DNA of 64,000 nt, taken from assembly GCF_026626635.1 (NCBI RefSeq), contig NZ_JAPNKA010000001.1, positions 1,550,001 to 1,614,000 of the forward strand, in the 5' to 3' direction. Position 1 is the first letter of the stretch. Every line of letters begins with the position of its first letter. Below the pieces are notes generated by a model. The model ran no database searches. It had not been told where the DNA came from and worked only from the letters and a program-made list of their open reading frames with translations. The position numbers and the translations under genes are program-made. Below, one piece after another: positions 36,823 to 46,101 of this stretch. The stretch is from Archangium lansingense. GTDB lineage: Bacteria; Myxococcota; Myxococcia; Myxococcales; Myxococcaceae.

Positions 36823-39144
36823 GTGTTCCGACTGCCTGCCTTCGCGGTTCTCCCGCTCGTGCTCGCCCTGCTCGTGGGCTGTACCGATTCCCCGCCGACC
36901 CCCCCCGGTACGTCCTCCACCGGCACGATGCGGCTGCTCATCGCCACGCCCACCGCGGCGCCCGGTGACATCTCGCGTGTCACCGTGACGGTGTCCGGTT
37001 CCGACATGGCCTCGCGTTCCGCCGACCTCCTGCTGACCGACGGCACGTGGGGCGGCCTCGTCGGGGAGCTTCCGGCGGGCCCGGAGCGCACCTTCCTCGC
37101 CCAGGCCTTCACCTCCTCCGACACCTTGCGCTACGAGGGCCGCGCCGAGAACGTCACCGTCATCGCCGGCGCCACGGGGCTCGTGTCCATCACCCTCCAG
37201 GAGCTCACCCCGCCCCCGCCCTTCACCAACGAGGCCCCGGTGGTCGACTCCCTGGTGGCCACTCCCGCCACCGTGCTCACGGGCGGCACCCTCTCCCTCT
37301 CCGTCACCGCGCATGACCCGAACGCGGGCGACACGGTGAGCTACGCCTGGTCGGCCCCCTCGGGCACCTTCTCCACGCCAGACCAGGCGAGCACCACCTG
37401 GACCGCGCCCTCCACCCCCGGCCTCGTGCGCCTGACGCTCACCCTGAGCGACTCGCGCGGCGCGACCCTGGCCACGTTCGTCGAGGTGACGGTCTCCCCG
37501 ACCACGGGTGCCGGGGAGGTGGTGGTGGGCTTCAACTCCGCCCCCACGCTGGTGGGCCTGACCTCCTCCCAGTCCCTCCTGGACGTGGGCCAGACGACGG
37601 CGCTGTCCGTCCTCGCCCAGGACGCGGAGGGCGACACGCTCGGCTACCAGTGGAGCGCCACGTGCGCGGGCACCTTCACGGGCGCCACTTCCTCCAAGGC
37701 CACCTTCACGCCCTCGGCCCTGCCTCCGGAGGCGTGCAACAACTGTCAGGTGAGCGTGGTGGTGAAGGACGGCCGGGGAGCACAGAACACGGGCAGACTC
37801 GCGCTGTGCGTGGCGGCGAGTCCCCGGAGCGTGCCGCCCACGGTGACACGCTCCTTCCAGTCGGGCCTGACGGCGAAGGATGCGCAGACGCTCACCTTCG
37901 AGGTGGGGGCGAGCGACCCGGCGGGCTCCGCGCTCACCTTCGCCTGGGCGGCCAACCTCGGCACGTTCGGCACGCCCACGTCGGATGGCTCCAGCAGCCG
38001 GGTGGGCTGGACGGCGCCTGTGTGCCTCCTTCCGGGCACGACCCCCAGCCCCACCGCCATCGTCACCAATGCCTTAGGACTCCAGGTGACCCGGAGCTTC
38101 ACGGTGACGGGCCCGCCGGCATGCGGGTCGACGCGTTGGCTCCCCAGGGGCGCGATGAGCCTGTCGCGTAGCGTCCATACGGCGACGCTGCTCTCCAACG
38201 GCCTGGTGCTCGTCGCGGGGGGCGCCAATTACGGCGGCCATATGGCGAAGGCGGAGGTGTACAACCCGGCCACGGGCACCTGGAGCCCCATTGCCGATAT
38301 GGCCTCGGCGCGCTCCTGGCATACCGCGACGCCGCTCTCCAACGGCCAGCTCCTCGTCGCGGGGGGAGCCGGCAACGGTGGCATCCTGGCGACCGCGGAG
38401 CTGTACGCACCGGCCACGGGCACCTGGAGCAGCACCCGCGCCCTGTCCCTGGCGCGCTACCACCACACGGCGACCCGGCTCTCGTCGGGCAGGGTGCTCG
38501 TCGCGGGAGGCCAGGGTGGCAGTGGCGCCCCGCTGGCGACGGCGGAGGTGTACGACCCGAGCACGGGAAGGTGGACCGCGACGGGCGCCATGACCACCGC
38601 TCGCGGCTGGCATACGGCGACGCTGCTCTCCAACGGCAAGGTGCTCGTCGCGGGAGGCAGTGGCGTCCTGACCGCGGAGGTGTATGACCCGGCCACTGGC
38701 ACCTGGAGCCCCACCGGCTCCATGGCCACACCGCGCCAGGACCATACGGCGACGCTGCTCTCCAACGGCAAGGTGCTCGTCTCGGGAGGAGGCAGCGGCA
38801 GTGGCGTCCTGGCGACCGCGGAGCTGTACGACCCGGCCACGGGTACCTGGAGTCCCACCGGCACCATGAACGTGGCACGCAACTACCACACGGCGACCCG
38901 GCTCACGTCGGACAAGGTGCTCGTCGCGGGGGGATTCAACGGCAGCAGCTACCAGGCGACGGCGGAGGTGTATGACCCGGCCACGGGAGCCTGGATCGCC
39001 GCGCCCTCCATGTCCTCGCCGCGCCTCGAGCATGAGGCCACGTTGCTGCCCAATGGCCAGGTGCTCGTCGTGGGGGGACGGAACAGCGGCAGCAGCTACC
39101 TGGCGGCGTCCGAGGTGTACGACCAGCTGCCCGCGAGCCCCTGA
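36823..39144 (+). CDS. kelch-repeat lipoprotein 2
   Basis: 773 residues from a GTG at 36823 that aligns with the TTG of the upstream paralogue, sharing AGGA(C/T)xTTCC before it. Lipobox L-V-G-C. It has the same N-terminal domain, then PKD/Ig-like and two further beta domains, one with a C...C-N-N-C cluster, before seven kelch repeats. Longer than its neighbour by ~200 residues, all in the middle beta domains. Tandem duplication is evident. Likely surface adhesion or polysaccharide binding. Confidence 0.85.
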   Translation: MFRLPAFAVLPLVLALLVGCTDSPPTPPGTSSTGTMRLLIATPTAAPGDISRVTVTVSGSDMASRSADLLLTDGTWGGLVGELPAGPERTFLAQAFTSSDTLRYEGRAENVTVIAGATGLVSITLQELTPPPPFTNEAPVVDSLVATPATVLTGGTLSLSVTAHDPNAGDTVSYAWSAPSGTFSTPDQASTTWTAPSTPGLVRLTLTLSDSRGATLATFVEVTVSPTTGAGEVVVGFNSAPTLVGLTSSQSLLDVGQTTALSVLAQDAEGDTLGYQWSATCAGTFTGATSSKATFTPSALPPEACNNCQVSVVVKDGRGAQNTGRLALCVAASPRSVPPTVTRSFQSGLTAKDAQTLTFEVGASDPAGSALTFAWAANLGTFGTPTSDGSSSRVGWTAPVCLLPGTTPSPTAIVTNALGLQVTRSFTVTGPPACGSTRWLPRGAMSLSRSVHTATLLSNGLVLVAGGANYGGHMAKAEVYNPATGTWSPIADMASARSWHTATPLSNGQLLVAGGAGNGGILATAELYAPATGTWSSTRALSLARYHHTATRLSSGRVLVAGGQGGSGAPLATAEVYDPSTGRWTATGAMTTARGWHTATLLSNGKVLVAGGSGVLTAEVYDPATGTWSPTGSMATPRQDHTATLLSNGKVLVSGGGSGSGVLATAELYDPATGTWSPTGTMNVARNYHTATRLTSDKVLVAGGFNGSSYQATAEVYDPATGAWIAAPSMSSPRLEHEATLLPNGQVLVVGGRNSGSSYLAASEVYDQLPASP

Positions 39145-39229
39145 GCCTTCGGGTCCCACAGGGTGCTCCCATCGAACAGCACCCCCTCGGCGGGCGATCA
39201 GCGAGCGATATTCGAGCGCGAGGCCCTCC

Positions 39230-42022
39230 TTACTGGACCCAGCCGGAGACCTTCCATTCGTCGAGAGTGGTGTTTCCCCACTGTCGGTTGGAGCTGTTGA
39301 CCTTCAGCCTCAATCGCGACGTGGTGACACCGCTGAATTCGAGATGCCGAGACTCCAGGGCCTCCGTGTTCGAGTTCCAGGTCAGCGAGGCATTGTGGAG
39401 GTCCACCCACCCGAGACCGCTCACGTAGGACTGCACGTCCACCTGGGTGGGCCCCTGACCCTGGCCATAGTGGGTCACGAGGGTGATTCTCCCCGTGGTC
39501 ACCTGCCTGGTACCAAAGTCCAGGACGAGGTAGCCGGGAAAGCTCGCGTCCGCCGTGCTGGCCCACGGGGAGCCGTCGTCCTGGTCATTGACGTTGTAGA
39601 TGGGGTAGTCGGAGGCGAACGTCGTGCTGGCGACGGCATACTTCGCGACATTGGTACGGCCGCTCAAGGAGCCGGAGCCCCAGAGCCGGAGGTCATTCGC
39701 GGAGAAGCTGCCCCATTGCAGGTTCGCTTGACGGACCTTGAGTCGCAGCTTGCTGCCAGAGATGTCCGGCAAAGGGATGTCTCGATACTCCACGGTGGAC
39801 GTGTTGCTGTTCCAGGTGAGGGCCACGCCGGTGGCGGCGGTGTTCCACCTGCCGCTGTTCCAGTACTCCACGTCGAGCAGGGTGATGCCCTGGCCCATTC
39901 CATAGTGGGTGGCCAGCGTGAGCTTCTGGGTCCGGAAGGTCTGGTGGCCGAAGTCGAGCGTGATGTACTGCGGAAAGGTGACTCCGGCGAGAGATGACCA
40001 GGTTGTCCCGTCCACGTCGTCAATCAAGGTCTGCACGCTGCCGAACGCAGGTTGGGTGGTCGCGGTGGTGGAGGCCACGGCGTTCGGTGCGATGTTCTGG
40101 ACGGGGGCTACGTTGGCGGAAAGCCGCCCCCACACCTTGAACTCGGACAGCGCGTAGACCCCCCAGAAGAGGTTCGCGCCGTGAATCTTGAGCCTCAGGC
40201 TCTTCGTGGAGACATACACGCCGAAAGGGAGCTCCTGAGTCTCGATGGCGCTGCCATTGGTAGCCCAGGAGAGGTGCTGATCCTTGAGGATGGGCTTCCA
40301 CCGCCGCCCATCGAAGTACTCCACGTCCACGTGGGTGATACCCTGACCCTGGCCGTAGGACGTCGACAGGGAGACCCCATTCGTGGAGACCGTCCGGCCA
40401 CCCCAGTGGAGCTCCACGACCTGCGGAAGGCCGACCTGCGGGGTGCTGGCCCAGATGCTCGTGTCATTGCCGTCCGCGACAACCTGGATGGCTCCATTGC
40501 CAGTGGACTCCGTGGTGAACGCCGCCGCTCCGGTCTGCACCGCGTAGCCCGCGCTGCTCCCGGTGACGACGGTCGTCCCCAGCTTGTACCAACCGTCTGG
40601 AGAGGTGGGGTTCGTGATGGCCAGCTTGAGCTCCGGCCGGGCGGCGTTGTCCCGGTTCAGGATGGCCACCGCGAAGTCGTACGTCCCGGCCGGGACTCCC
40701 ACGAAGCTCATGGCCGTGGAGTAGCTGTAGAGCTGTCCCCCGAGCCAGTCGGCGGGCTCCGCCGGATCCACGAGGGTGTAGACGGGCTGCCCGGAGGTCT
40801 GGTCCAGGAGCGCGAAGGCCAGCTTGTACTTGTAGCTCCAGTTGGGCAGATCGTTGGGCAGCTTGCCCACGCCGGTGTTCTTCCACGTGTGGCTCACCGT
40901 GTACTCACCGCCGGAGACGATGCTTCCCGGAAAGGAAGCCTGGGTCAGGACGAAACGATAGCCGCCCCGGACGGCGAAGTCCTGAACCAGGCCCGGGTAG
41001 TGGGTCATCCAGTATGAGGCATCATACGGCCCCCTCAGGTCGAGCGTGTTGGCGTGGGTCTCCATGGCATCGTTGAAGACCCGGTGCATCACATCGCTCC
41101 ACGGGCTCGTCATGCGATCGCAGGATTCCAGCCAGTGCCCCAGGCCCTGGTAGCAGTTCTCTGCGAAGATGGGGACACTCGGGAAGTGGGACTTGAGCTT
41201 GTTCTTGTCCAGCTGTGGCAGGTAGATCGGGCTGCCGTAACTGTCCCTGCGAATCACGTAGCCCTTTTCATTGAGCGCCCATTCCTGCACCGCGTAGTCG
41301 AAGGAGTTCGGGCCGTACTGGCCGCCCAGGACCACCTTTTTGAAACGCGAGGCGTAGAGGTTGACCAACCATTGGAAGACCTCCTGACTCTGCACTGGGC
41401 CCAGGTAGTCGAGATGGTGCATCTCTCCCCACCAGCCGAGCCCCTGGGCATCGATGAAATCGACCACCGCGGGGTTGTCGTACTGCAGCGCGAACGCCTG
41501 GACGAAGTTCTGGAACTTTGTCCTGAAGACGGGGTCCGTCACGTAGGGCGTCTTGAATGCTGGATTCCCACTGGGATAACCCTGCGCCCCCGCGTCAAAG
41601 ACGAACTGCGGCGTCGCCTGCGAGCTGCAGTCCTGGCTGTCCACGATGATGCGGAACGCCAGCTTCAAGCCTCGGTCCCGCGTCATCTGGATGAGCTGCT
41701 TGTAGTTGGCGTCGCTGTTCCAGACGTAGTTTCCTTCGGTCGGCTCCATGCGCGACCACGGGACACGGAGGTACAGGATGCTCGCCTTGTGGCGGTTTGG
41801 ATCCTGCTGATTCCAATAGAGGGTCGGATCAGGCCAGCCCGAAGACGAATCTTCCAGGTACAGCACCCATCCCATGGCGGGATTCCTGAGGAAGCCGCTC
41901 ACATCTTCCACGGGAGTTACCACTTCGGCCCGGGCCGCCTGGTCCGGGATGAACAGCGCGCCCAGCATCAGCAGCGTCCACAGTGCACCGCACCTCGGTA
42001 ATGAGGCAGAAGTCACTCTCAC
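39230..42022 (-). CDS. secreted glycosidase-like protein with three discoidin domains
   Basis: 930 residues with a signal peptide ending A-R-A. Residues ~40-360 read as a TIM-barrel glycosidase of the DUF4832/DUF4874 type (N-P-A-M-G-W, L-R-V-P-W-S, E-G-N-Y-V-W, D-A-Q-G-L-G-W-W-G-E). The E in W-W-G-E and E-N-C-Y are candidate catalytic acids. After a linking beta domain come three F5/8 type C-like repeats of ~120 residues, each with G-Q-G-x-T-x-(V/L)-D-V and L-R-L-K-(V/I). Probably degrades or binds an extracellular polysaccharide. Confidence 0.8.
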   Translation of the reverse strand: MRVTSASLPRCGALWTLLMLGALFIPDQAARAEVVTPVEDVSGFLRNPAMGWVLYLEDSSSGWPDPTLYWNQQDPNRHKASILYLRVPWSRMEPTEGNYVWNSDANYKQLIQMTRDRGLKLAFRIIVDSQDCSSQATPQFVFDAGAQGYPSGNPAFKTPYVTDPVFRTKFQNFVQAFALQYDNPAVVDFIDAQGLGWWGEMHHLDYLGPVQSQEVFQWLVNLYASRFKKVVLGGQYGPNSFDYAVQEWALNEKGYVIRRDSYGSPIYLPQLDKNKLKSHFPSVPIFAENCYQGLGHWLESCDRMTSPWSDVMHRVFNDAMETHANTLDLRGPYDASYWMTHYPGLVQDFAVRGGYRFVLTQASFPGSIVSGGEYTVSHTWKNTGVGKLPNDLPNWSYKYKLAFALLDQTSGQPVYTLVDPAEPADWLGGQLYSYSTAMSFVGVPAGTYDFAVAILNRDNAARPELKLAITNPTSPDGWYKLGTTVVTGSSAGYAVQTGAAAFTTESTGNGAIQVVADGNDTSIWASTPQVGLPQVVELHWGGRTVSTNGVSLSTSYGQGQGITHVDVEYFDGRRWKPILKDQHLSWATNGSAIETQELPFGVYVSTKSLRLKIHGANLFWGVYALSEFKVWGRLSANVAPVQNIAPNAVASTTATTQPAFGSVQTLIDDVDGTTWSSLAGVTFPQYITLDFGHQTFRTQKLTLATHYGMGQGITLLDVEYWNSGRWNTAATGVALTWNSNTSTVEYRDIPLPDISGSKLRLKVRQANLQWGSFSANDLRLWGSGSLSGRTNVAKYAVASTTFASDYPIYNVNDQDDGSPWASTADASFPGYLVLDFGTRQVTTGRITLVTHYGQGQGPTQVDVQSYVSGLGWVDLHNASLTWNSNTEALESRHLEFSGVTTSRLRLKVNSSNRQWGNTTLDEWKVSGWVQ

Positions 42023-42243
42023 GTGTGCACCGCTCCTTTTGGGGCCCGAGTGTCAACGTAGTGAGCGCGAGAAGCTGACTCAAGCAGCAAAGCCAGTTTC
42101 AGTTGCAGCGGCCTCCCAGGTGATGAGCGGGGCAAGACCGGAGGGGGGCGCCCGCCTGGGTGCTCCCCCGCTCGGGCACGCATCACAAAACCGCACCCCG
42201 TGCTCAGTCCGGACGAAACGCAGCACAACCGAGGAGCAGGCAC

Positions 42244-42303
42244 ATGAAGGTCAAGACGAACATTCGGGGTGGCTTCAATCCCCAACCCGATCCGCCGGGT
42301 TAG
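42244..42303 (+). CDS. 19-residue peptide with FNPQPDPPG tail
   Basis: MKVKTNIRGGFNPQPDPPG, from an ATG with GAGGAG eight bases upstream. A basic head (K-x-K-x-x-x-R) is followed by a G-G and a Pro-rich tail. Short ORFs with G-G-x-N-P-Q-P-x-P-P ends are, to my memory, recurrent in actinobacteria and myxobacteria without known function; I could not check this. The good ribosome site and coherent composition argue that it is real. Confidence 0.6.
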   Translation: MKVKTNIRGGFNPQPDPPG

Positions 42304-42324
42304 AGGGGTTCAGGTGCGTGCTGG

Positions 42325-43674
42325 TCAGAAGTACTCCGGATGCTCGGTGGCCAGCCGCTCCTCCCAGGCGCGGATGTCATTCACCAGCGACAGCTCCGGC
42401 GCGAGCCTCCGCGCCGCCTCCCAGCACAGCCAGGCCAGCCGCGCCTCATAGCCACCCAGATAGAGGTCTCCGAGGTCCTTGTACGCCCCGGCGAGGAACG
42501 GGTTGCCCTCGATGGCCTTCAGCAGCAGCGCGCGCGCCTCATCCAGCTCGCGCAGCAAGCGCCGGGTCGTGGCCTCGAAGGTCCCGAGCACATGCGCCTT
42601 GCGTCCCGCGGGCTCGCGCAGCTCGACGTAGGTCGCGGCCTGAGCCCGGGCCTCCGCCTCGTTGTTCGGCTGCCGCGTCAGCGCGTCCACCAGCCGCCGC
42701 ACCTGCACGTCCGGGTCACGCTGTATGGCCTCCCCAAACCCTGGCAACTTATCACCGGTCTCCAGGGAGAGCTCGAACAGGGTGAGCACCATCTCGAGCC
42801 GGCGGCCGGCCTCGGCGGACTCCTCGGCCTCCGCCATCCTCCGGGCCATCACCTCTTCAGGGTTGGGCACCTCTCCGAGCGTCACACGCTCGAGGGCGGA
42901 GTCGATTTCAGGCGACTCCCTCGGAGTCATCACCCGGCGATAACCGTCGAGGGACATCACGGTCTCGGGCACCGCGTCCACGGCCTTGAGGCGCAGCGTC
43001 ACGGTGCTGTACGGCATCCCCTGGGGATGACAGGCATCCTGGCGAATCTCCCTGGGGATGCTGCCCTCGGAGGCCAGCCGTTCGAGGATGAGCGGATGGC
43101 CGTAGAAGCGATACCGCAGGAACTGGACGAACCGCCGGGCGATGTCGGGTTCGACGCTCTTGCCACCTTCCGAGTACGCGAACAGTCGGCGTCCCTCGGC
43201 GATGCTGAACACCGTGTGTCCCTGGGTGGACTCGACCGTGATGTCGCTCCGTGCTGGCTTGGAGAAGACGGACCGCAAGCGCCCGCCGAGCCCGGTGGGC
43301 TTCACCCCGTCGATGGTCCGCTTTCGCTCCGGGTCGAGCACCGACAGGTGGTGCTCCGTCATGATGGGCGCGAAGTCGGACGCATCCCCGCCCCCGGCCG
43401 TGATGACGGAATGGATGTGGTCGCGGTTGGGCAGCTCCATGTGCCGGAAGCCGACGATGGGATAGAGCGACTCGTCCACGTAGGTGCGCGCGGCCTCGTC
43501 GACCTCGATGAGGCGGCGGCGAGCGAAGTCCAGGATGACGTCCTTCCCCTCGGAGTCCTGGTAGCGGATCCACTCCCGCCGCAGTCGCACCTGCGTCACA
43601 GCGGGTGGCTGAGCAGCGGACGGCCCGGCCTTGCCGCCGGACTCGCTGAATTCGAATGTCAGGTCGAGACCCAT
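42325..43674 (-). CDS. TPR-like hypothetical protein
   Basis: 449 residues from ATG at 43674 (another ATG is four codons upstream). N-terminal ~250 residues form an alpha/beta domain (M-G-L-D-L-T-F-E-F, L-D-F-A-R-R-R-L-I-E-V-D). The C-terminal ~120 residues show TPR-type helices (A-R-A-L-L-L-K-A-I-E-G-N-P, A-Y-K-D-L-G-D-L-Y-L-G-G, C-W-E-A-A-R-R-L). A fragment of a second copy of this end lies at 19152-19241. Function unknown. Confidence 0.7.
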   Translation of the reverse strand: MGLDLTFEFSESGGKAGPSAAQPPAVTQVRLRREWIRYQDSEGKDVILDFARRRLIEVDEAARTYVDESLYPIVGFRHMELPNRDHIHSVITAGGGDASDFAPIMTEHHLSVLDPERKRTIDGVKPTGLGGRLRSVFSKPARSDITVESTQGHTVFSIAEGRRLFAYSEGGKSVEPDIARRFVQFLRYRFYGHPLILERLASEGSIPREIRQDACHPQGMPYSTVTLRLKAVDAVPETVMSLDGYRRVMTPRESPEIDSALERVTLGEVPNPEEVMARRMAEAEESAEAGRRLEMVLTLFELSLETGDKLPGFGEAIQRDPDVQVRRLVDALTRQPNNEAEARAQAATYVELREPAGRKAHVLGTFEATTRRLLRELDEARALLLKAIEGNPFLAGAYKDLGDLYLGGYEARLAWLCWEAARRLAPELSLVNDIRAWEERLATEHPEYF

Positions 43675-43735
43675 GGGACGGAGCATAGCGGTCGGACCAG
43701 GTCCGAGCCCATCCAGCCGTTCCGCCGTGAGCTGC

Positions 43736-44761
43736 TCAGAGGATCTTCATGGACTGGGCCGAGAAGGACTCGCTCTGCGATTGGGAGAGGTAGTCCTTGA
43801 GTGCCTTGCGCGCCTCCGCCTCGCTCGCATACGCCGAGTCGGGACCGAGCGTCTTGTCCGGCCGGACGGCCTGGAGGTCCTGCAGCTTGTCCCCCACGAG
43901 CGGATGGAAGACCACGGGGCGATTGGGCGAGAGCTGTTCGAGGGTCTGGAGCTCCTGGCGGTAGAGCACGCTCTTTGGATCATGGGTCCGCATGAAGGCG
44001 TGTGCCGGCCCCTGCGGGTTCTGCCTCACGAACTCCTCGGAGAGGTGGTTCCACATCGGCGTGACGGCCTTGGGGTCCTTGTAGATCTCCAACCCCGAGA
44101 GCGCCCGGCCGGCCGGTGTGCTCTCCAGCGTGGTGTAGCCCTTCAGCTGGGCGTGCTTGCTCACATCGTAGCCGCCCGACCAGAGCGCCAGCGGTCCCTG
44201 GCCCTCCTCGATGCGCAGGTGGGGTCCCAGCTCCTGGGCGACCTTCTCGTAGTGCGGGTTGGAGGTGTCCGGCTTGGGCTTGTCCAGGGTCGAGGGCGTG
44301 GTCCGGCTCGTCTTCACGTCGGCCCGGATCTGCTCCTGGCGCTTCACGCCGTGGAGGATGTCGCTCCAGACCTCTGCGGTCTTCGCCTCGCTCATGCCGA
44401 GCGCGGTGAAGGCTTTCTGGAACTCTGGCGCGTCGGGGTGCGAGAGGGGCGCGTTCAGGTCGAGCTTCTGGGCGGCGGTGGTGCTGTGCTTGCCCGACGA
44501 GAGGGCCGGACCCATGGCCTGCTCCACGGGGACTCGCATCTCCGCCAGGGTTCCCGTCAGCTCCGGACGACGGGAGGGCGCTGGGGTCCGGAGCTGGCTG
44601 TCGAAGCCGTCGGTGCTCCCCTGGGTCCGGTGATTCTGGAGCCCGCTCGGCGAGCTCTTGATGGGGTTGAGGCTCGTCGGAGTACTGCCCGGGGTAGAGC
44701 TAGGCCGAATGCTCGTCGGCTGGGGGAGGTTCACTCGGGGCGGCCGGAATCGGATGGTCAT
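43736..44761 (-). CDS. possible secreted toxin with NADase-like C-terminus
   Basis: 341 residues from ATG at 44761. The first ~70 are Pro/Ser/Thr-rich and disordered. The C-terminal ~170 contain L-A-L-W-S-G-G-Y, G-Y-T-T-L-E-S-T-P-A-G and W-N-H-L-S-E-E-F. This recalls ADP-ribosyl-cyclase/NAD-glycohydrolase effectors (W-S-G-G and T-L-E-x-T-x-x-G), but I hold this loosely. No immunity gene is evident next to it. The upstream gene has a similar Pro-rich N-terminus, suggesting a shared export signal. Confidence 0.5.
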   Translation of the reverse strand: MTIRFRPPRVNLPQPTSIRPSSTPGSTPTSLNPIKSSPSGLQNHRTQGSTDGFDSQLRTPAPSRRPELTGTLAEMRVPVEQAMGPALSSGKHSTTAAQKLDLNAPLSHPDAPEFQKAFTALGMSEAKTAEVWSDILHGVKRQEQIRADVKTSRTTPSTLDKPKPDTSNPHYEKVAQELGPHLRIEEGQGPLALWSGGYDVSKHAQLKGYTTLESTPAGRALSGLEIYKDPKAVTPMWNHLSEEFVRQNPQGPAHAFMRTHDPKSVLYRQELQTLEQLSPNRPVVFHPLVGDKLQDLQAVRPDKTLGPDSAYASEAEARKALKDYLSQSQSESFSAQSMKIL

Positions 44762-44801
44762 GGGAGCACCGTGGTTCGGAGTTGGGTCTGCCTGTGACCC
44801 A

Positions 44802-45833
44802 TCAGTTCGCGGAGGTCGCTTCCGGCTGGGCCGCGGCGCCCGCCAGCCCGATCCTCTGCGAGACGACATTCGCCAGCTGGGGCGCGACCTCGGTGGCAGC
44901 CTTCTTCAGGGTCTGGGTCGCCCCCTGGTCCACGAGCCCCTTCACGGTGTCGAGGGCCTGGGTCGCGGCGCTGAGCACGTTGGCCACCGAGTTGAGGAGG
45001 TTCCCCAGGTCCGACTGCTGAGGGGCGGACGCCGTCGGGGAGCCCAGCTCCTGGGGCAGGCCACCGGCGGCGTACGGGTCCATCTGCGGGCCAGCGGCCA
45101 GAGCGTACGGGTCCATCTGCGGGCCAGCGGCCAGAGCGTACGGGTCCATCTGCGGGCCAGCGGCCAGAGCGTACGGGTCCATCTGCGGGCCAGCGGCCAG
45201 AGCGTACGGGTCCATCGCCTGCTGGCCACCAGCCAGGGCGTACGGGTCCATCTGCGGGCCACCGGCCAGGGCGTACGGGTCCATCATGCCCAGGGCGCCG
45301 GGCAGCATGGTGGCCGCCTCGAGGCCCGCGCCGACGAGCCCGGCCGCACCGCTCGCCACTCCACCGACGACATCACCCACGGCCGACAGACCATTGCCGA
45401 GCCCGTTGCCGATGCCGCCGAGCTTGTTGCCGAGACCACCGAACTCATTACCCAGGCCGCCGAGGCCGTTCGGCTTGAGCTTGTCCAGCCCACCCATGGG
45501 CTTGTCGAACCCATCGAGCTTGAAATCCGGCCTCTTCATTTCCGGGAGGTTGCCGTTGATGTCCGGGCGGGGCGAGAACGTGGGCTTGGTGTCCGGCTTG
45601 ATGTCGGGCGTCTTGCCCGGGAGGTTGCCGTTGATGTCCGGGCGAGGCGAGAACGTGGGCTTGCTGTCCGGCGTGACGTCGGGCTTCTTGCCCGGGAGGT
45701 TGCCGTTGATGTCCGGGCGGGGCGAGAACGTGGGCTTGGTGTCCGGCTTGATGTCGGGCGTCTTGCCCGGGAGTTTGCTGGGGCCCTTGAGGTCGGGGAT
45801 CGAGAGCTTCGGGAAGTTCTTGCCGATACGCAT
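44802..45833 (-). CDS. low-complexity protein with two internal repeats
   Basis: 343 residues from ATG at 45833. Starting M-R-I-G-K-N, it has three 25-residue repeats (L-P-G-K-x-P-D-x-x-P-D), a Gly-rich stretch (G-G-L-G-N x3), a hydrophobic Gly/Ala helix, and seven 11-residue repeats of the M-D-P-Y-A-L-A type. A helical end follows. The Gly/Ala helix could insert into or cross a membrane. It lies 40 bp upstream of the possible toxin gene on the same strand and may carry or assist it (inference). Confidence 0.6.
   Translation of the reverse strand: MRIGKNFPKLSIPDLKGPSKLPGKTPDIKPDTKPTFSPRPDINGNLPGKKPDVTPDSKPTFSPRPDINGNLPGKTPDIKPDTKPTFSPRPDINGNLPEMKRPDFKLDGFDKPMGGLDKLKPNGLGGLGNEFGGLGNKLGGIGNGLGNGLSAVGDVVGGVASGAAGLVGAGLEAATMLPGALGMMDPYALAGGPQMDPYALAGGQQAMDPYALAAGPQMDPYALAAGPQMDPYALAAGPQMDPYALAAGPQMDPYAAGGLPQELGSPTASAPQQSDLGNLLNSVANVLSAATQALDTVKGLVDQGATQTLKKAATEVAPQLANVVSQRIGLAGAAAQPEATSAN
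45072..45290 (-). repeat. 33-bp tandem repeat, seven units
   Basis: Period 33 bp (one unit 36 bp) within the 44802 gene, encoding M-D-P-Y-A-L-A-x-G-P-Q. Four central units are nearly identical at DNA level, so they expanded recently. Confidence 0.9.
45550..45774 (-). repeat. 75-bp tandem repeat, three units
   Basis: Three 75-bp units in the 44802 gene encode 25-residue Pro/Lys/Asp-rich repeats. Units 1 and 3 are almost identical; unit 2 differs at several codons. Confidence 0.9.
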
Positions 45834-46101
45834 GGACTTGTCTCCGGGAGGGAAGGGGCTTGCTGCCGCGAGAGGGGAACGCCTTGATGTGAAGGCGTTA
45901 ATGCAGCGCCCGTGCCAGGGCGGATGGGCCCGGAGACGAACGGGATTCCGCGGGTTTACGCGGAGGCGGACCCGCGGGAAGGCCTCGGTGATGACGGCAG
46001 ACACCGGAGCCCCCTGGAGAGTGCAGTCACCACTGGTGTCTGTTGTCACCAGTCACGGCTTGGGTGGGCTTGCCCCGGGCAACGTGGGGCAGGCTCAGGT
46101 C

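Noticed and set aside
45072..45290. CRISPR array
   Set aside because: The 33-bp units are adjacent with no unique spacers and encode in-frame peptide repeats.
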